NCBI RefSeq assembly: GCF_005938105.1
Contig: NZ_VCPE01000002.1
Span: 1 to 64,000, forward strand
DNA length: 64,000 nucleotides
Direction: 5' to 3'
From: Brucella haematophila
GTDB taxonomy: Bacteria > Pseudomonadota > Alphaproteobacteria > Rhizobiales > Rhizobiaceae
In this document: in pieces, positions 56,252 to 64,000 of the stretch
How positions within the stretch are numbered: the first letter of the stretch is position 1
How the letters are laid out: the number at the start of each line of letters is the position of its first letter
Position numbers and translations under genes: made by a program
Notes under the pieces: generated by a model
Databases searched by the model: none
The model's input: the letters and a program-made list of their open reading frames with translations, nothing else
Told to the model about the DNA's origin: nothing

Positions 56252-56740
56252 ATGGTATCCAAACGACTGAGCCGGGAATCCGGTCACCGACGCAAATTTC
56301 TAGCCGTCATCGACGAAACGCCTGAATGCGGGCGCGCCGTCGCCTATGCCGCACGCCGTGCCAAAAACACGAGCGGCTCGCTTATTCTACTATTCGTTAT
56401 CGATGACTCCGATTTCCAGCAAATTTTGGGCGTTGGCGAAATCATGCGATCCGAAGCGCAGGATCGAGCACGATCCGCGTTGGAAAAATTCGCCGCTGTT
56501 GTGCGCGAAGATCAGGGCATCGAACCCGAACTGAGCATCCGTGAAGGCCAGACAGCCGAAGAGCTGCTCAGCCTGATCGAGGAGGATCAGGATATCGCTA
56601 TTCTGGTTCTTGCTGCCGGTTCCGGCAAGGAAGGCCCCGGCCCTCTTGTTCAATCGCTCGCTGGCCGCGCCCAGTTTCCCATCCCCGTCACCGTGGTTCC
56701 CGCAGGGTTGACCGATGACGACATTGATGCGGTGACCTGA
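56252..56740 (+). CDS. universal stress protein (UspA family)
   Basis: A 162-residue single-domain Usp. N-terminal KFLAVIDETPECGRAVAYAA and the C-terminal region LVLAAGSGKEGPGPLVQSLAG followed by FPIPVTVVPAG match the ATP-binding Usp pattern, though the usual G-x2-G-x9-G(S/T) motif is diverged, so nucleotide binding is uncertain. Likely a cytoplasmic stress protein. ATG 56252. Confidence 0.85.
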   Translation: MVSKRLSRESGHRRKFLAVIDETPECGRAVAYAARRAKNTSGSLILLFVIDDSDFQQILGVGEIMRSEAQDRARSALEKFAAVVREDQGIEPELSIREGQTAEELLSLIEEDQDIAILVLAAGSGKEGPGPLVQSLAGRAQFPIPVTVVPAGLTDDDIDAVT

Positions 56741-56961
56741 CACAACAGTTGCATTCTTCGTGATGCCGGGCTGCAAAGAGCAATTTCCGGCGCTCCGGTG
56801 CTCGCAAATCACCCTTTTCGCCAGCGCCTGACGAATTTGCAACTGCCGTGCAATCACCCTATATTGATAGTAACTGAAACGCGCCTGAGAGCGACAGCCC
56901 TTGTTTCCGCGCAGTTTCGCGATTATTAGAACAGTTCCAAAATTGAAAGCGGAGAACTGGC

Positions 56962-57534
56962 ATGTTCATCCAGACTGAAACCACGCCCAATCCGGCGACC
57001 CTGAAGTTTCTGCCCGGCAAGGTGGTCATGCCGGAAGGCACCGCCGATTTCCGCGATGCTGCAACCGCAGGCAACACGTCGCCGCTGGCGGCCAAGCTGT
57101 TTGCCGTTCCTGGCGTTACCGGCGTTTTCTTCGGCTATGACTTCATCACCGTCACCAAGGACGATGGCGAATGGCAGCACCTGAAGCCTGCGATCCTCGG
57201 CACGATCATGGAACATTTCATGTCGGGCGCTTCGGCAATGGCTGGCAATGCCAATGCAGATGCCGCCGCCGCACATGGCGATGAAGAGTTCTTCGATGAG
57301 GCCGATACCGAGATCGTCGAAACCATCAAGGAACTGATCGAAACCCGCGTTCGCCCTGCCGTTGCGCAGGATGGCGGCGACATCACCTTCCGTGGCTTCG
57401 AAAACCGCACCGTGTTCCTCAATATGAAGGGCGCATGCTCCGGCTGCCCGTCTTCGACTGCGACGCTGAAGCACGGCATCCAGAACCTGCTCCGCCACTT
57501 CGTTCCGGAAGTCCAGCAGGTTGAACAGATCTGA
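56962..57534 (+). CDS. NifU-like Fe-S scaffold/carrier protein
   Basis: A 190-residue protein with an N-terminal Nfu_N domain (MFIQTETTPNPATLKFLPG) and a C-terminal NifU domain with the cluster motif CSGC (Cys159, Cys162 in GACSGCPSS). It carries or delivers Fe-S clusters, needed by Nth, CysI, CysH, HemW and others in this window. ATG 56962 after GGAG. The order usp-nifU is common in Rhizobiales. Confidence 0.93.
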   Translation: MFIQTETTPNPATLKFLPGKVVMPEGTADFRDAATAGNTSPLAAKLFAVPGVTGVFFGYDFITVTKDDGEWQHLKPAILGTIMEHFMSGASAMAGNANADAAAAHGDEEFFDEADTEIVETIKELIETRVRPAVAQDGGDITFRGFENRTVFLNMKGACSGCPSSTATLKHGIQNLLRHFVPEVQQVEQI

Positions 57535-57563
57535 TTGATTTCAAAATCTGAGAATCAGGAAAG

Positions 57564-57592
57564 ACGCCGGATCATCAGTCCGGCGTTTTTTT
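57564..57592 (+). terminator. rho-independent terminator of the NifU-like gene
   Basis: ACGCCGGA (57564-57571) pairs with TCCGGCGT (57579-57586), then TTTTTTT. Confidence 0.92.
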
Positions 57593-57757
57593 ATGTAATC
57601 GCGGGAATGAGGGTCGTCAGCCCCCTGCCAATGCAGGCATGGGCGCATATCGTATATTTCACATAAGCGATATAACCGCACATATCATGTACCAAACTAT
57701 GGTGATTGCGGTATTATTTAAAAAGTATAGATTCATTCATGTTTCAAGAATGAGGAC

Positions 57758-57883
57758 ATGATGTTTCATATACCTATAAGTTGCTCAGATGTAGAAGAGC
57801 TTCCGGATGCATGCATACACATCATGAAATCAATTTCAAATACCATTCTGCTTTATGCAGATACATTACCCGCATTGCTCTGA
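57758..57883 (+). CDS. candidate 41-residue small protein in AT-rich spacer
   Basis: ATG at 57758 (or 57761) with GAGGA three bases upstream starts a 41-codon frame ending TGA at 57883. The product begins MMFHIPISCSDVEELPDAC and has two Cys and a hydrophobic C-terminus. Codon use is AT-rich and unlike neighbouring genes. It lies on the plus strand between terminators, so it would need its own promoter. No family is known; the ORF may be fortuitous. Confidence 0.3.
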   Translation: MMFHIPISCSDVEELPDACIHIMKSISNTILLYADTLPALL

Positions 57884-57914
57884 AAATAGACTTTAAATTA
57901 TTTGAAAATAATTT

Positions 57915-57954
57915 CGGCGATACACGATCACCACTTTAATGTCGTGTATCGCCG
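57915..57954 (-). terminator. 13-bp perfect inverted repeat downstream of the L,D-transpeptidase gene
   Basis: CGGCGATACACGA (57915-57927) and TCGTGTATCGCCG (57942-57954) form a long stem with a 14-base loop, 12 bases past the minus-strand stop. The tail on the minus strand is AAATTATTTTC, only weakly T-rich; likely a terminator, possibly bidirectional. Confidence 0.7.
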
Positions 57955-57966
57955 ATATTGTATTAT

Positions 57967-58587
57967 TTACTGCTTCACGATGACCTTTGCACCCTGTTCA
58001 GCGCGATCATAGAGATCGATGATGTCCTGATTCATCAGACGGATGCAGCCCGACGACATGGCCTTGCCAATGGTCCACCATTCCGGCGTTCCGTGCAGAC
58101 GGTAGCCAGTGTCGCCGCCCTTGTTGAACAGATAGAGCGCACGCGCGCCAAGCGGGTTCTTGAGGCCCGGATCCATGCCATTGCGGAACTTTGCCAGTTC
58201 CGGCTGACGCTTGATCATTTCGGATGGCGGCGTCCAGGTCGGCCATTCGCGCTTCATAGCAATGCGGGCCGTGCCCGACCAGCCAAAACCTTCGCGTCCA
58301 ACGCCGATGCCGTAGCGCATCGCCTTGCCATCCGGCATAACGTAGTAGAGGAACTTTTCGGGGGTATCGACGATGATCGTGCCAGGGGCCTCATCCGTCT
58401 GATACTTCACGATCTGGCGACGATACTGCGATGGTATCTTTTCGCTCGGAATGGCAGGAACAACATAGCCAGCATCGGTAACCGACGAGTAAGAGGCCGT
58501 GTAGAACGTTCCGCCGACAGTAGAGCAGCCAGCAAGTGCGCCTGCAAGAAAAAGTGCCGTCGTCAGCTTAAGGACGCGAGAATTCAT
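57967..58587 (-). CDS. L,D-transpeptidase (YkuD family) lipoprotein
   Basis: A 206-residue cell-wall enzyme. A signal peptide ends in lipobox LAGC (lipid-attached Cys21), so it is an outer- or inner-membrane-anchored lipoprotein. The YkuD catalytic motif has His165 (HGTPEWW) and Cys181/Arg183 (SSGCIR). It can form 3-3 cross-links or attach proteins to peptidoglycan; in Rhizobiales and Brucella such enzymes anchor outer-membrane beta-barrels. The ATG at 58587 is chosen for the signal peptide; a longer frame from 58644 would hide it. A CtrA-like site lies 80 bases upstream. Confidence 0.9.
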   Translation of the reverse strand: MNSRVLKLTTALFLAGALAGCSTVGGTFYTASYSSVTDAGYVVPAIPSEKIPSQYRRQIVKYQTDEAPGTIIVDTPEKFLYYVMPDGKAMRYGIGVGREGFGWSGTARIAMKREWPTWTPPSEMIKRQPELAKFRNGMDPGLKNPLGARALYLFNKGGDTGYRLHGTPEWWTIGKAMSSGCIRLMNQDIIDLYDRAEQGAKVIVKQ

Positions 58588-58666
58588 ACATTCCCCCAAG
58601 GTAGAATCAAATGTGCCGTCAAAAGGAGCGAATCGCCCATTCATGCTTGAAGATGCGGCAGTATTG

Positions 58667-58682
58667 TTAACTGTGCGTTAAC
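58667..58682. promoter_or_regulatory. candidate CtrA-binding site (TTAA-N7-TTAAC)
   Basis: TTAA at 58667-58670 and TTAAC at 58678-58682 are separated by 7 bases, the full CtrA consensus of alphaproteobacteria. It lies in the divergent gap between the L,D-transpeptidase gene and mmcB. One such match could occur by chance in a window this size. Confidence 0.4.
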
Positions 58683-58819
58683 CGTAAATTGAAAAGTTCT
58701 TTATTAGGCCATTTTTTTGCCTTCTTTGGCCTTGTTTCACCCGCGAATACTGGAAAAACGCCACAAAGAATCGCGTGTTTTCAGTTGTTTCGCCCTGCAA
58801 CCGCACGCAAAATGCGGCC

Positions 58820-59311
58820 ATGCCAATCGTGATTCCCAACCAGACCCATCCCCTGTCCGACGGACGGCAATCGGACAACGCCATGCTTGTACGCCGTGGT
58901 GTGCAGCGCCTGTTTCTGGATATGGGGCTTGCGACCTTGCCCGAACTGCCGCTCGCATCGGGCCGCCGCGCCGACCTCATCGCGGTCAGCCGCAAGGGTG
59001 AAATCTGGATTGTCGAGATCAAGTCGTCCATCGAGGACTGGAAGGCCGACCGCAAATGGCCGGAATATCGCGACTATTGCGACCGGCTGTTTTTCGCCAC
59101 CCATCCGGCGGTACCCCGCGAGATTTTTCCGGAGGAATGCGGCTTCATTCTCTCCGACGGCTACGGTGCGGAAATCATGCGCGATGCGCCCGAACACAAG
59201 CTGGCAGGCGCAACACGCAAGGCGCTGATGCTTCGCTTTGCCCGCGCAGGCGCGGCACGCCTGACCTATGCGGAGCTTTCCGGACTGGAAATGCCAGGCG
59301 GCGATTTTTAA
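58820..59311 (+). CDS. mmcB: MmcB-family DNA repair protein
   Basis: A 163-residue protein with a PD-(D/E)xK-like core: ADLIAVSRKG supplies Asp52, and EIWIVEIKSS supplies Glu66-x-Lys68. The family (DUF1052) includes Caulobacter MmcB, linked to mitomycin C resistance, so a nuclease role in damaged-DNA processing is probable. The ATG at 58820 gives the conserved start; an upstream in-frame codon at 58775 is unlikely. I saw no GTTC-N7-GTTC SOS box upstream. Confidence 0.85.
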   Translation: MPIVIPNQTHPLSDGRQSDNAMLVRRGVQRLFLDMGLATLPELPLASGRRADLIAVSRKGEIWIVEIKSSIEDWKADRKWPEYRDYCDRLFFATHPAVPREIFPEECGFILSDGYGAEIMRDAPEHKLAGATRKALMLRFARAGAARLTYAELSGLEMPGGDF

Positions 59312-59360
59312 AGCGCATCCCGAAAAGGGTGAAACGGTTTTCGGAGAAGATGCGCGCTAA
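59311..59360. repeat. intergenic palindromic repeat, family B
   Basis: AAGCGCATCCCGAAAAGGGT and CGGTTTTCGGAGAAGATGCG form the unit; it starts at the last base of mmcB. Reverse orientation relative to 56124-56172. Confidence 0.75.
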
Positions 59361-59370
59361 AACAAAGAAT

Positions 59371-59415
59371 TAGAGCGCTTTTCGATTTGATGCAATCAGA
59401 TCGAAAAGCGCTCTA
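59371..59415. repeat. large near-perfect palindrome after mmcB
   Basis: Arms of 20 bases (TAGAGCGCTTTTCGAT start, ATCGAAAAGCGCTCTA end) with one mismatch and a 5-base loop. It directly follows a family-B unit, forming a mosaic between convergent genes. Confidence 0.8.
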
Positions 59416-59425
59416 ATCAAACAAA

Positions 59426-59454
59426 AGCGGGGAAACCGATGTGGTTTCCCCGCT
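59426..59454 (-). terminator. rho-independent terminator of the MFS gene
   Basis: AGCGGGGAAACC (59426-59437) pairs perfectly with GGTTTCCCCGCT (59443-59454), a 5-base loop, and on the minus strand is followed by TTTGTTTGATT. Confidence 0.88.
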
Positions 59455-59476
59455 CTCAAATGTTTGTTTTTGCCGG

Positions 59477-60769
59477 TTACTGGCGCGAACGGCTGCGGCT
59501 GATCGCGATGATTGCGATGAGCGAAATCAGCACCGTCACCAGCAGATAGGCTGCAACCGCATGCCAGCTGCCTTCATATTTGGCGAGCAGCCAGGTGGCG
59601 ATCAGCGGAGCAGTACCGCCAGCCAAAGCAGCACCCAGCTGATAGCCAAGCGTGATGCCGGTATAGCGCACCTTGGTGGCAAAGATTTCCGACGACAGCG
59701 TGCCCAGAACGGCGGTGATCGGCGACCAGAGAACGCCGAAGCTGATAACCGTTGCCAGCGTCAGGCCCCAGACGGTCTTTGTGTCGAGTAGCATGAAGTA
59801 AGGAATGATGAACAGGCCGAGCAGCACGCAACCAACGACATAGACCGTCTTGCGGCCCACATAGTCGGAAACCAGACCCATGGTCGGGATCAGAACCGAA
59901 GCGACCAGCGCACCAATCATCACGGCATTCAGCGCCGCGCTCTTGTCGAAGCCGAGCGTGCTCACCGCATAGCTCACCACGAAAGTGGAGAAGATATAGA
60001 ACGGTGCGGTTTCCACGACCTTCAGGCCAGCGGCGATCAGCACTTCGCGCCAATGGTTCTGGAGCGTTTCAACCAGCGGCATCTTGGCGACATTACCGCT
60101 TTCCTTCGCCTGCTTGAATTCCGGCGTTTCATCAAGGCCGTTACGGATCCACAGGCCAAGGAAAACCAGACCGGCGCTCAGCACGAACGGAACGCGCCAG
60201 CCCCATGCCATGAAGGATTCATCCGGCAGGGTCACCATCAGGCTGACCGAAAGCGTGGCCAGCAACATGCCGATGGTCACACCGACCTGCGGAACACTGC
60301 CGAAGAAGCCCTTGCGGTTGGCGGGCGCATATTCATAAGCCAGCAGCAGGGCGCCGCCCCACTCGCCGCCAATGCCGAGCCCCTGCACCATGCGCAGCAG
60401 GATCAGCAGAATGGGAGCCCAGACGCCAATATGTTCATAGGTCGGCAGCAAGCCGATGAGAACCGTAGCGCCGCCCATCAGCGACAGCGTGATGACCAGC
60501 GTCTTCTTGCGACCGATGCGGTCACCGATATGCGCGAAAATCACGCCGCCCAGCGGACGGATGAAGAAGGTCAGCGAAAACGACAGATAGGACAACATCA
60601 ACCCGACGACGGGGTCGAAATTAGGAAAGAACAGCTTGTTGAAAACAAGTGCGGCTGCAGTGCCGTAGAGAAAATAATCGAACCATTCGATAGAACTGCC
60701 AGTCAAACTGGCGATAAGCGCGCGCCGGCGAGCGGCCGCGCTTGAAGATGCATCAATATGAGCAGTCAT
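59477..60769 (-). CDS. MFS transporter, metabolite:H+ symporter subgroup
   Basis: A 430-residue protein with 12 predicted helices. Starts with SSIEWFDYFLYGTAAALVF and has the MFS loop HIGDRIGRKKTLVITL plus GLGIGGEWGGALLLAYEYAP, the signature of the MHS family (shikimate, proline/betaine, dicarboxylate carriers). Substrate cannot be predicted. Proton-coupled uptake across the inner membrane is expected. Monocistronic with its own terminator; ATG 60769. Confidence 0.88.
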   Translation of the reverse strand: MTAHIDASSSAAARRRALIASLTGSSIEWFDYFLYGTAAALVFNKLFFPNFDPVVGLMLSYLSFSLTFFIRPLGGVIFAHIGDRIGRKKTLVITLSLMGGATVLIGLLPTYEHIGVWAPILLILLRMVQGLGIGGEWGGALLLAYEYAPANRKGFFGSVPQVGVTIGMLLATLSVSLMVTLPDESFMAWGWRVPFVLSAGLVFLGLWIRNGLDETPEFKQAKESGNVAKMPLVETLQNHWREVLIAAGLKVVETAPFYIFSTFVVSYAVSTLGFDKSAALNAVMIGALVASVLIPTMGLVSDYVGRKTVYVVGCVLLGLFIIPYFMLLDTKTVWGLTLATVISFGVLWSPITAVLGTLSSEIFATKVRYTGITLGYQLGAALAGGTAPLIATWLLAKYEGSWHAVAAYLLVTVLISLIAIIAISRSRSRQ

Positions 60770-60952
60770 GTGTTGCCTTGAATGTTAGATAGCGCATTCG
60801 GGCCCAAGAGAACTAGGCCTGCGGCCAGGAAAGCGCAGTATTCTCCTCCGAATAGCCCTAGGTGCCTTATTATTATAGATTTTTATATTCAACTTTAGAT
60901 TAATCCCCTAAGAATGAATCGTAATACAGTGAAATTGCCTTAAAATTTGCGA

Positions 60953-60997
60953 TATATAAAAAAATCCAGCAAAACCACATGGCTTTACTGGATTTTT
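60953..60997 (-). terminator. rho-independent terminator of regA
   Basis: AAAAATCCAG (60960-60969) pairs with CTGGATTTTT (60988-60997), with an inner AAACC/GGCTT partial stem. On the minus strand a run TTTTTTTATATAT follows. Confidence 0.85.
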
Positions 60998-61064
60998 CAC
61001 TAAGTTAAGAAACTACTAAACTTTCAATACAAGCCGCCAGAAGCCGGATTGCTTCCCGTCACAC

Positions 61065-61628
61065 TTAGCGCGGAGCGCGCTTGGCGAGGATACGCTGCAA
61101 GGTGCGGCGATGCATGTTGAGGCGGCGTGCGGTTTCGGAAACATTGCGCTCGCACATTTCGTAGACGCGCTGGATATGCTCCCAGCGAACACGATCGGCG
61201 GACATCGGGTTTTCCGGCGGCGCGACCTTCTCGCCCGGACGGCGGGTCAGGGCGGCGAAGACTTCATCCGCATCGGCGGGTTTCGACAAATAATCAATAG
61301 CGCCGAGCTTTACCGCATTCACTGCGGTGGCGATATTGCCATAACCAGTGAGGACGATGGCGCGCGTATCGGAACGGCGCAGGCGAATGGCTTCGATGAC
61401 GTCGAGACCGTTGCCATCTCCCAGCCGCATATCCACCACGGCATAGGCGGGTGCTGCTGCCTTGGCGGCGGCGATGCCTTCTTCAACCGATTCCGCTGTG
61501 GTCACCTGGAAGCCCCGGCTTTCCATGGCGCGCGCCAGGCGTTGCAAGAAAGGTTTGTCGTCATCAACCAGAAGAAGGGTGGGATCGTTGCCTATGGCTT
61601 CGCTGTCTTCCTGCTTCAAGTCGTCCAT
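61065..61628 (-). CDS. regA: redox response regulator RegA/PrrA/ActR
   Basis: A 187-residue two-domain regulator: receiver with phospho-acceptor Asp66 (VVDMRLGDGNGL) and a C-terminal Fis-type helix-turn-helix ending VSETARRLNMHRRTLQRILA. This tail is nearly invariant in RegA homologues. It controls energy and redox genes in response to RegB. It follows regB with a 194-base AT-rich gap and ends in a terminator. Confidence 0.94.
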   Translation of the reverse strand: MDDLKQEDSEAIGNDPTLLLVDDDKPFLQRLARAMESRGFQVTTAESVEEGIAAAKAAAPAYAVVDMRLGDGNGLDVIEAIRLRRSDTRAIVLTGYGNIATAVNAVKLGAIDYLSKPADADEVFAALTRRPGEKVAPPENPMSADRVRWEHIQRVYEMCERNVSETARRLNMHRRTLQRILAKRAPR

Positions 61629-61822
61629 CGGGTGCTTCCTGCCTGTATTTTTGATCCCTTATTGATACCCCTGCGTCAAAAAGTCAAATAGCCATTGAAT
61701 CGTTGAAGCAATTTCTACGGCTCCGAATTTTGCGCGAGACTATAAATCATTGTATTTGATTAATAATTCTAAAAGACAACACAAGAAGTTGAGCAAAAAC
61801 AAATTTGAAAAGAGGTTTCGCG

Positions 61823-63124
61823 TTACACCCTCGTGAAGGTTGAACGCGCCCAAACCACTTTGACTTCGGCCCCCTGCCCCGGATTGCTTCGATTACGGAA
61901 TGCAATCTGTGCGCCGGAACGCTCCAGCAAGGTTTTTGCAATGAACAGCCCGAGACCAAGCCCCCCGCCATTGCGGGTATTGTCGCGGCTGGTCATGTAG
62001 GGCTCGCCAATGCGGTCGAGGATTTCCGGCTTGAAGCCTTCGCCGTCGTCCTGAATAGTCACGCTGACCTGATTATCCGTCCAGCCCCAGGTGACGCTGA
62101 CATTGCCGCGTGCGAAATCGACCGCGTTTTCCACCAGATTGCCGAGACCATAAAGCAGGCCGGGATTGCGCCGCGTGACCGGCTCCGGCTTTGGCCCTTC
62201 CACTTTCTGGACATCAATGACCACACCGAAATTGCGGTGCGGTGCAATCACCTCCTCAATCAGCGAGGACAGTGGCAGACGTGACATGTGCTCCTCGTTT
62301 TCCGAGGAGAGGCTGGTCAGCCGTTGCAGGATTTCGCGGCAGCGCTGCGTCTGCGAATGCAACAGCGCAATATCTTCCCCAAGCCCCGTATCAACCGGAT
62401 TTTTGGCATAGGAACGCTGCATTTCCTTCACCACCAGCGCAATGGTGGCAAGCGGCGTTCCCAACTCATGGGCGGCAGCAGCGGCGAGGCCATCGAGAGC
62501 CGTCAGGTGCTGTTCTCGCTGGAGAATGAGTTCCGCAGCGCTCAAAGCATCGCCCAGCTGGCGCGCTTCTTCTGCAATGCGATAGGCATAGACGCCGGTA
62601 AAGCCCAGTGCTGATGTGATGGCGCACCAGATGCCGATCACAAACAGGAAAGGCAGGTTCAGCTCTTGACCCGGATACCAGGGCAGCGGTTCATGCCGGA
62701 TGGAAAGCACAGAGGTGCAGGCCACGACCAGCAGAGCCAGCGCCAGCGTGTGCCGGGCGGAGAGCGAAGTGGCCGAAATGATGACCGGCACGATCATCAG
62801 GATGACGAAGGGGTTTTGCAGCCCGCCGGTGAGATAAAGCAGGCCCGCCAGTTGCAGAATATCGAAGGCCAGCACGAGGCTTGCCGCTTCCGGGTTCAAC
62901 CGGTGATTGGTCGGGAAGCGAAAGGCCAGATAGAGATTGAGCCATGCCGAGCAGGCAATCAGCGCAAAACAGATACCGACTGCAAACGGAAATTGCAGAT
63001 AGAGCGCCACCAGCATGACGGCTGCCGTCTGCCCGGCGATGGCGAGCCAGCGCACGCGAACCAGCGTGGTCAATCGCGGGCGACGCGAAAGATTGGAAGC
63101 GCGATTTTCGAATTCTGCGTGCAT
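61823..63124 (-). CDS. regB: redox sensor histidine kinase RegB/PrrB/ActS
   Basis: A 433-residue membrane kinase with six N-terminal helices. The RegB ubiquinone-binding heptapeptide GGLQNPF is at 100-106; the phospho-acceptor is His219 in AAAAHELGTPLATIALV, and the redox-active Cys of RegB aligns with Cys262 in HSQTQRCREIL. The C-terminal ATPase has GGGLGLGLFIAKTLLERSGA. These features together make RegB secure. Upstream of regA in the same direction; the 194-base gap suggests an additional regA promoter. Confidence 0.95.
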   Translation of the reverse strand: MHAEFENRASNLSRRPRLTTLVRVRWLAIAGQTAAVMLVALYLQFPFAVGICFALIACSAWLNLYLAFRFPTNHRLNPEAASLVLAFDILQLAGLLYLTGGLQNPFVILMIVPVIISATSLSARHTLALALLVVACTSVLSIRHEPLPWYPGQELNLPFLFVIGIWCAITSALGFTGVYAYRIAEEARQLGDALSAAELILQREQHLTALDGLAAAAAHELGTPLATIALVVKEMQRSYAKNPVDTGLGEDIALLHSQTQRCREILQRLTSLSSENEEHMSRLPLSSLIEEVIAPHRNFGVVIDVQKVEGPKPEPVTRRNPGLLYGLGNLVENAVDFARGNVSVTWGWTDNQVSVTIQDDGEGFKPEILDRIGEPYMTSRDNTRNGGGLGLGLFIAKTLLERSGAQIAFRNRSNPGQGAEVKVVWARSTFTRV

Positions 63125-63234
63125 AGTCTGCTGTCCCTCTATCCTGCCCCTTATGGGGCAAGCGAAGAGAGGAATGCAAGCGGAACTGCGTTATCCGGTC
63201 GCAGGTGGTTAATGCATGTTTTGCTGGAAATGCT

Positions 63235-64000
63235 CTACGTCCCGCGCGGCTTTGCCCGGCGCGTTGCTTCCGCAGTGGCGGGATCTTCCGGCCAGACATG
63301 TTTTGGATAGCGCCCACGCATGTCGGACCGGACACCGGCCCATGAGCCTTTCCAGAAACCCGGCAAATCGCGGGTGATCTGGATCGGACGATGGGCTGGC
63401 GACAGCAGTTCCAGCAGCAATGGCACCTTGCCATTGGCGATGGACGGATGCTGGCCCAGACCGAACAATTCCTGCACGCGGACCGCCAGCACCGGTTCTT
63501 CGGCATCATAGCGGATCGGGATATGCGAGCCGGTCGGCACGGTGAAATGCGTCGGCGCAAGTTGATCCACGCTGCGCTGGAGATCGAAGGGCACAAGGCT
63601 CATCAGGCCGTTTTTCAACACATGACCGGGAATGCGGTCGAGCTGCGCTTCGCCGGTCAGGAAGGGCAGCAGCCAGTCTTCCAATGTCTCCAGCAGATGT
63701 TCGTCTTCCATGGATGGCCATGGATCGCCAAGCCCGCGATAAAGCCAGCCAAGGCGGCGGCGCAGAATATCGGCTTCCTTGCTCCGGGGCAGAATGCCAA
63801 GCCCATGCTCGCGCACGGCGGCAATTACGCCTTCATCGGCTGCACTTCCCGATGGTGCCGACAGAGGCTTTTCCGAAAGGGCGATGGCACCGATGCGCAC
63901 GGCTTCACGCGCCCTGAGCGCGTTCTTTTCAGGATCGTAGACAACCTGACGCCCGCTCTCGATCCGGTCGCCAAGGGCAGACCGGATTTCCGCCTCCGAT
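63235..64000 (-). CDS. hrpB: ATP-dependent helicase HrpB, C-terminal part (cut by window end)
   Basis: The frame is open from 64000 down to the stop at 63235, about 255 residues, with the 5' part outside the window. The sequence ...LLPFLTGEAQLDRIPGHVL and PLLLELLSPAHRPIQITRDLPGFWKGSW with KHVWPEDPATAEATRR is the diagnostic C-terminal HrpB domain. HrpB is a DEAH-box RNA helicase of unclear role. Motor motifs cannot be seen here. Confidence 0.9.
   Translation of the reverse strand, partial: SEAEIRSALGDRIESGRQVVYDPEKNALRAREAVRIGAIALSEKPLSAPSGSAADEGVIAAVREHGLGILPRSKEADILRRRLGWLYRGLGDPWPSMEDEHLLETLEDWLLPFLTGEAQLDRIPGHVLKNGLMSLVPFDLQRSVDQLAPTHFTVPTGSHIPIRYDAEEPVLAVRVQELFGLGQHPSIANGKVPLLLELLSPAHRPIQITRDLPGFWKGSWAGVRSDMRGRYPKHVWPEDPATAEATRRAKPRGT

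Larger units (their letters stand above)
57593..57966. other. AT-rich intergenic region between the NifU-like gene and the L,D-transpeptidase gene
   Basis: About 370 bases, much richer in A+T than the flanking genes. It contains a candidate 41-codon ORF (57758-57883) and a long inverted repeat (57915-57954), listed separately. The stretch 57600-57750 holds several GATATA-type repeats but no recognisable promoter or RNA. Confidence 0.6.

Noticed and set aside
1-64000. CRISPR arrays, toxin-antitoxin pairs, restriction-modification or known defence systems
   Set aside because: I saw no regularly spaced repeats and no proteins of these types anywhere in the window.

Overview
The window is a piece of an alphaproteobacterial chromosome that fits the Brucella/Ochrobactrum group of the Rhizobiales. 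The evidence is gene content and order: a LuxR-type regulator resembling BabR/BlxR next to metH, the lptC-lptA-lptB-rpoN-hpf-ptsN block, hrcA-grpE, olsB, a BA14K-type secreted protein, a RegB/RegA pair, and several families of short palindromic intergenic repeats. This assignment rests on recognised protein families, not on a database search. Coding density is high and nearly all genes look intact.

Positions 1-3812 are the right end of an integrated phage-like element. A string of small genes, many overlapping by the 4-base ATGA, leads to a short DNA-binding (excisionase-like) gene and a tyrosine integrase. The integrase lies just beyond the 3' end of a tRNA-Pro(CGG) gene at 3809-3885 (minus), the usual geometry of tRNA-targeted integration. 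The left end of the element is outside the window.

3886-20046 is dominated by sulfur assimilation and methionine synthesis. cysD-cysNC-cysQ (minus) activates sulfate. Then come the LuxR-type gene and a very large metH, with a 22-bp palindrome just upstream that looks like an operator. After a BA14K protein, a small membrane protein, an O6-alkylguanine repair gene and a Dabb-domain gene comes the operon cysG-DUF2849-cysI-cysH-DUF934, which carries activated sulfate to sulfide and makes the siroheme that CysI needs.

20246-30962 holds nucleic-acid and protein quality-control genes: yraN, rsmI, hemW, rdgB, a VOC protein and rph (minus), then hrcA and grpE (plus), a TRIC-like channel, a PfkB-family kinase, an EI24/CysZ-like membrane protein, nth and a DUF2244 protein. 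31173-38838 contains an Hsp20-DUF1150 pair, two small Cys-rich secreted proteins in an AT-rich pocket, and the operon for lipopolysaccharide transport, sigma-54, ribosome hibernation and PTS-Ntr.

39358-57534 contains sppA, ihfB, a LapA-domain protein, two RNA methyltransferases, lspA, olsB, mutS, a malic enzyme, glnD, murJ, trpS, a universal stress protein and a NifU-like protein. 57535-64000 holds an AT-rich spacer with a possible 41-residue gene, an L,D-transpeptidase lipoprotein, mmcB, an MFS transporter, regA, regB and the C-terminal part of hrpB, cut by the window end.

I found no CRISPR array, toxin-antitoxin pair, restriction system or clearly new multigene system. The least explained items are the element cargo, the paired secreted Cys-rich proteins, the small AT-rich ORF, the DUF2849/DUF934 genes inside the cys operon, the metH palindrome and the dispersed repeats.
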